Origin: Microtetraspora sp. NBRC 13810 | GTDB taxonomy: Bacteria; Actinomycetota; Actinomycetes; Streptosporangiales; Streptosporangiaceae | Direction of reading: 5' to 3' | DNA length: 64,000 bases | Assembly (NCBI RefSeq): GCF_030268685.1 | Contig: NZ_BSRQ01000001.1 | Location: 682,001 to 746,000, forward strand | Shown: positions 61,146 to 64,000 of the stretch, piece after piece | Layout of the letters: every line of letters starts with the position of its first letter | Position numbering within the stretch: position 1 is the first letter of the stretch | Made by a program: the position numbers and the translations under genes | The notes under the pieces: model-generated | Told to the model about the DNA's origin: nothing | Databases searched by the model: none | The model's input: the letters and a program-made list of their open reading frames with translations, nothing else

Positions 61146-62579
61146 TTATCGCCCGGTTCCCGGTCTGTCACCCGCCCGATCGCCCACCTCGGCGACGGCG
61201 TCCAGCAGGGCTTCGAGCGTCTTGTCGTCCGTCGCCGGGCTCATCACGGTGGCCCGCAGGTGCCGTACGCCGCCGACCTCGGCCGAGCTCAGGTAGAAGG
61301 TGCCGTCGTCGATCAGCCGGCTGCGCAACGCCGCCTGGTCCACGTCGGCGGAGCCGTACCGGAAGCAGACGATGTTGCTCTCCGGTTCGTAGGGGCAGCT
61401 GAAACCGGGGCGGGCCGTGGCCAGCCGCCACAGGCGGTGGGCGGTGGCGTAGCCGCCCGCGACGTACTCGCCGAGGCCGCGCTCGCCGCGCCAGGCCAGG
61501 TTGAGGAAGATCTTCAGGCCCAGCTCGGCCTTGGAGCACTCGACGGTGCGCCCGATCGAGTCGAACCCGCGGTCGCCGTAGAAGAGGTAGCTGGCCTCCT
61601 GCTGGAAGGCGCGGTCCAGGTCGCCCTCCCTGCGCACCAGGACGGCCGCGGCCAGGCTGGACACGCGCAGCATCTTGTGCGCGTCCCAGATCAGCGAGTC
61701 GGCCAGTTCCAGGCCGTCGAGCAGGTGCCGGTGCTCCTCGCTGAGCAGCGCGGACGCGCCGTGCGCGCCGTCCACGTGGAACCACACGTCGTGCTCGGCG
61801 CAGAAGCCGCCGATCGCGCGCAGGTCGTCGTACAGGCCGGTGCCGGTGGAGCAGGCGGAGGCGACCAGGGCCATCGGCCGCCGTCCGGCCCGCCGTACCC
61901 GGTCCAGCGCGGCGGGCAGCCCGGCCGGGTCGATCCGGCCGAGCGGGTCGGTTTCCAGCGGGAAGACCGCGCGCTCGCCGAGGCCGAGGATCGCCGCGGC
62001 GCGGGTCACGGAGTAGTGCGCGGACGGCGGCGCGAGCAGCGCGAGGTCGGCGGGCACGCCGTCGGTCCACGCGGACGGCGCCACGGCGGCGCGGGCGGCG
62101 AGCAGCGCGGTGAGGTTGGCCAGCGACCCGCCATGGGTGAGCACGCCGCCGCCCGAGACGCCGAAGCCGACCTTGTCCAGCATCCAACGCAGCACCTCGA
62201 ACTCCACCGTCGCCGCCGAGGCGCCCATCTCGTAGATGGCCATCGGGTTGTTGGTCACGCCGTGCACGAAGTCGGCGAGCGCGGCGGGGAAGTCCGGCGC
62301 CGGGCACTGGTGGGCCAGGTAGGCGGGGTGGTGCATCCGGGTGCCCTCGGCGAGGTACCCGGCCAGGAAGTCCCGGTAGCCCTCCTGGTCCATGCCGCCC
62401 TCGCTGATCCACCGCCGCAGCCCGAGCAGCGCCGACAGCTCGGCGGGCGGGCGGGTCCTGATCACCGGCGTGAGCCCGCGGGTGCTCTCGTCCACGTAAG
62501 CCGACAGGCTGGCGACGGTGGCGTGCGCCGCCCGCTCGAATTCCGCAATATCCCACATAGGGGAAATCTTGACGGCCAC
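61146..62579 (-). CDS. Group II PLP-dependent decarboxylase
   Basis: 477 residues (470 if the ATG at 62558 is used, MWDIAEFERAAH; the ribosome site is unclear for both). Fold type I amino-acid decarboxylase related to aspartate, glutamate and aromatic amino acid decarboxylases. HPAYLAHQCPAPDF, TNNPMAIYEMGASAATVE, GGSLANLTALLAAR, FHVDGAHGASALLS and the PLP lysine in LIWDAHKMLRVSS (about 295) are all present. Substrate cannot be told from the sequence. The cysteine-synthase-like gene lies just upstream on the same strand, 78 bp away. Confidence 0.9.
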   Translation of the reverse strand: MAVKISPMWDIAEFERAAHATVASLSAYVDESTRGLTPVIRTRPPAELSALLGLRRWISEGGMDQEGYRDFLAGYLAEGTRMHHPAYLAHQCPAPDFPAALADFVHGVTNNPMAIYEMGASAATVEFEVLRWMLDKVGFGVSGGGVLTHGGSLANLTALLAARAAVAPSAWTDGVPADLALLAPPSAHYSVTRAAAILGLGERAVFPLETDPLGRIDPAGLPAALDRVRRAGRRPMALVASACSTGTGLYDDLRAIGGFCAEHDVWFHVDGAHGASALLSEEHRHLLDGLELADSLIWDAHKMLRVSSLAAAVLVRREGDLDRAFQQEASYLFYGDRGFDSIGRTVECSKAELGLKIFLNLAWRGERGLGEYVAGGYATAHRLWRLATARPGFSCPYEPESNIVCFRYGSADVDQAALRSRLIDDGTFYLSSAEVGGVRHLRATVMSPATDDKTLEALLDAVAEVGDRAGDRPGTGR

Positions 62580-62610
62580 CGGACCCGGCAGCCAAAAGCC
62601 GAGATCGAGG

Positions 62611-62655
62611 TGGCCGAGACGGGGTTGGCCGAGACGGGGTTGGCCGAGACGGGGT
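62611..62655. repeat. 15-bp tandem repeat x3 between two PLP-enzyme genes
   Basis: TGGCCGAGACGGGGT three exact copies (62611, 62626, 62641), ending 2 bp before the stop of the cysteine-synthase-like gene in the 78-bp gap upstream of the decarboxylase. It is non-coding. Confidence 0.9.
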
Positions 62656-62657
62656 GG

Positions 62658-63710
62658 CTACCAGACGCCCTCGGCGAGAAAGCGGTCCAGCGCGGCGGCC
62701 CGGCGGCGCACGTCGAGGCCCTTGCCGGCGGCCCAGCCGTCGTCGTGGTAGGTACGCAGGTGCCGGGGCGAGGCGTCACCGAGGATCGCGACCACCGAGC
62801 CCTTCGTCTCCCGCGCCCGCATCTTGGCCAGCAGCTCGACCGCCGCCCACAGCGTGGTGCCCGAGGACCCGCCCACCGGCAGCCCGGTGACGGCGCGCAA
62901 CTGGCGGGCGGCGGCCACGCTCGCCGCGTCCGGCACCGGCACGACCAGGTCCACCAGCGGGAACATGAAGCCCGGCTCGATCTTGGGCCGGCCGATCCCC
63001 TCGATCCTGGACGGCATGCCGGTCGCGTAGTCGGGGACGCCGAGCAGCCAGCCCGGGTCGTACGCGGAGTTCTCAGGATCGGCGACCGCCACCTTCGTGC
63101 GGTATCCGCCGACCCGGACGCGGCGCCCGAGCGCGGCCGAGGTCGCGCCGGTGGCGGCGCCCGCCACCACCCACTCGGGCTCCTCCGGCATCTGGTCGAA
63201 CAGCTCGCCGGCGAGGCCGGGATCCTGCCAGTCGATCGCCCGCTCGGCCCAGGTGAACTGGTCCAGGTAGTGGCCGCCGAGATCCTCGGCGAGCCGCCGC
63301 GCCTCGTCGTAGATCGCCGGGGGCGGGTTGTGGAAGCGGCACTCGCCGCCCAGTTCCTCCACCATCGCCGCCTGCCCGGCCGAGCGCTCCCGGTCTCCCG
63401 GCATGACCGCGATGTACTTCAGCCCGAGCAGCCGGGCGAAGTATGCCTGGGCGACCGCGGAGTTGCCGCCGGTGGCCTCGACCACCGTGGTGTACCCGTG
63501 GATCCGGCCGGAGGCGATGGCGAACCGGAACAGCGCCCGCGCGTGACGGTGCCGGAGGCTGCCCGTCGGGTGTGCCGACTCGTCCTTCAACCACAGCCGC
63601 ACGCCCCAGCCGGCCGGCAGCGGGAACTCGCGCAGCGGGGTCGGCCCGCACCGGAGCGACTCCTCCTCGAGTTTCGAGATCGCACCGGCCGCCCACCCGT
63701 ATCCCGCCAT
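62658..63710 (-). CDS. Cysteine-synthase-like protein lacking the PLP lysine
   Basis: 350 residues from the ATG at 63710 (ATG at 63719 possible). Fold type II PLP enzyme, closest to the actinobacterial 'cysteine synthase family' (for example Rv3684): CGPTPLREFPLP, WLKDESAHPTGSL, the substrate loop EATGGNSAVAQAYF (about 88), the phosphate loop GAATGATSAALG and the C-terminal GGSSGTTLWAAVELL. The Lys that binds PLP in relatives (GSLKHR) is Arg53 here (codon CGG at 63554-63552). Unless another Lys serves, it cannot form the normal internal aldimine. Confidence 0.87.
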   Translation of the reverse strand: MAGYGWAAGAISKLEEESLRCGPTPLREFPLPAGWGVRLWLKDESAHPTGSLRHRHARALFRFAIASGRIHGYTTVVEATGGNSAVAQAYFARLLGLKYIAVMPGDRERSAGQAAMVEELGGECRFHNPPPAIYDEARRLAEDLGGHYLDQFTWAERAIDWQDPGLAGELFDQMPEEPEWVVAGAATGATSAALGRRVRVGGYRTKVAVADPENSAYDPGWLLGVPDYATGMPSRIEGIGRPKIEPGFMFPLVDLVVPVPDAASVAAARQLRAVTGLPVGGSSGTTLWAAVELLAKMRARETKGSVVAILGDASPRHLRTYHDDGWAAGKGLDVRRRAAALDRFLAEGVW

Positions 63711-63823
63711 GCGCCCCATTATCAACGACTCGTAAGGCTTACAGAGTCCGGTCAACCAAGTGCGGCAGGTACGCGTCAGGAGTAGACCACTGGTTCGAAG
63801 CAGGCGCAAAGGGCAGGACGACT

Positions 63824-64000
63824 GTGTTCCGACAAGAAGGTCCGATCGAACGGCAGCAGCGCGCGCACCGGGCGCTGGACGACCTCCACCTGAAGGGTCC
63901 CGAGGCGGTCCGCGAGGAGACGCTCAGGGTGCAGGCCGAGTTGGTGCGGCTGTACGGCTGGGAGGGCTACCAAAAGGTGATCATGCAGATGGAGTCCGAT
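63824..64000 (+). CDS. Partial unrecognised gene at the window end
   Basis: Open from the GTG at 63824 (preceded by GGGCAGGACG) to the end of the window, 59 codons seen. The visible sequence starts FRQEGPIERQQRAHRALDDL, continues helical and charged (EAVREETLRVQAELVRLYGW) and then YQKVIMQMES. No signal peptide and no motif I can name; it appears to be the N-terminal part of a soluble, helical protein. It is divergent from the cysteine-synthase-like gene. Confidence 0.65.
   Translation, partial: MFRQEGPIERQQRAHRALDDLHLKGPEAVREETLRVQAELVRLYGWEGYQKVIMQMESD

Noticed and set aside
61260-63785. 841-codon + strand frame across two PLP-enzyme genes
   Set aside because: Crosses the intergenic gap and two genuine minus-strand genes with full motif sets; no domain seen.

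Overview
The window looks like chromosome from a high-GC Gram-positive actinomycete, most likely the order Streptosporangiales (inference). The evidence is very high GC with C/G-ending codons, frequent GTG and TTG starts, 4-nt ATGA/GTGA gene overlaps, a WhiB regulator, a PerM-like gene beside purN-purH (the order known from mycobacteria), and a succinyl-CoA synthetase locus near a stand-alone B12-binding subunit (as in Streptomyces). I see no rRNA, tRNA, insertion sequence, integrase or CRISPR array. No gene-free stretch exceeds about 250 bp.

Layout. (1) 1-9.0 kb is housekeeping: the end of a LuxR/FHA-type regulator, folD, purH, purN, a PerM-like membrane protein, sucD, sucC and a B12-binding mutase subunit. 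(2) 9.1-11.9 kb holds three tandem paralogues of a secreted LolA-like protein. (3) 12.0-20.5 kb holds the PcrA helicase, a PIG-L deacetylase, a CPBP protease, WhiB, a two-component pair whose kinase carries a PspC domain, and a divergent PspC-domain membrane protein. (4) 20.6-25.4 kb is a molybdenum hydroxylase operon, coxSLM plus coxG, of the form II (AYRGAGR) type. (5) 25.4-27.8 kb holds a PLP decarboxylase and an APH-fold kinase. (6) 28.0-49.1 kb is a cell-surface glycan locus. It has a GT2-TagF fusion, a GT4, two further large GT2 enzymes, a sulfotransferase, a CDP-alcohol phosphatidyltransferase, two methyltransferase-type proteins, an unrecognised protein, and candidates for every step of CMP-pseudaminic acid synthesis (pseB, C, H, G, I and an SpsF-type pseF) spread over both strands. 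(7) 49.35-54.2 kb is a tightly coupled acyl-activation and reduction operon: acyl carrier protein, SDR reductase, a 34-codon repeat micro-ORF, AMP-ligase, LuxE-like and LuxC-like proteins. It has no luciferase genes. (8) 54.3-64 kb holds two secreted polysaccharide deacetylases, guaA, an SDR, a secreted glycerophosphodiesterase, a DUF885 protein, a group II decarboxylase, a cysteine-synthase-like protein lacking its PLP lysine, and the start of an unrecognised gene.

The most original part is 28-54 kb. A complete pseudaminic acid pathway sits with teichoic-acid-like polymer enzymes and next to an orphan Lux-type fatty-acid reductase system. I infer a secondary cell-wall polymer carrying pseudaminic acid, possibly sulfated, methylated and acyl-modified. 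No exporter or polymerase is in the window. Other notable points are an abrupt change of codon usage inside sucC extending through sucD, and many short tandem repeats, several of them in frame inside biosynthetic genes.
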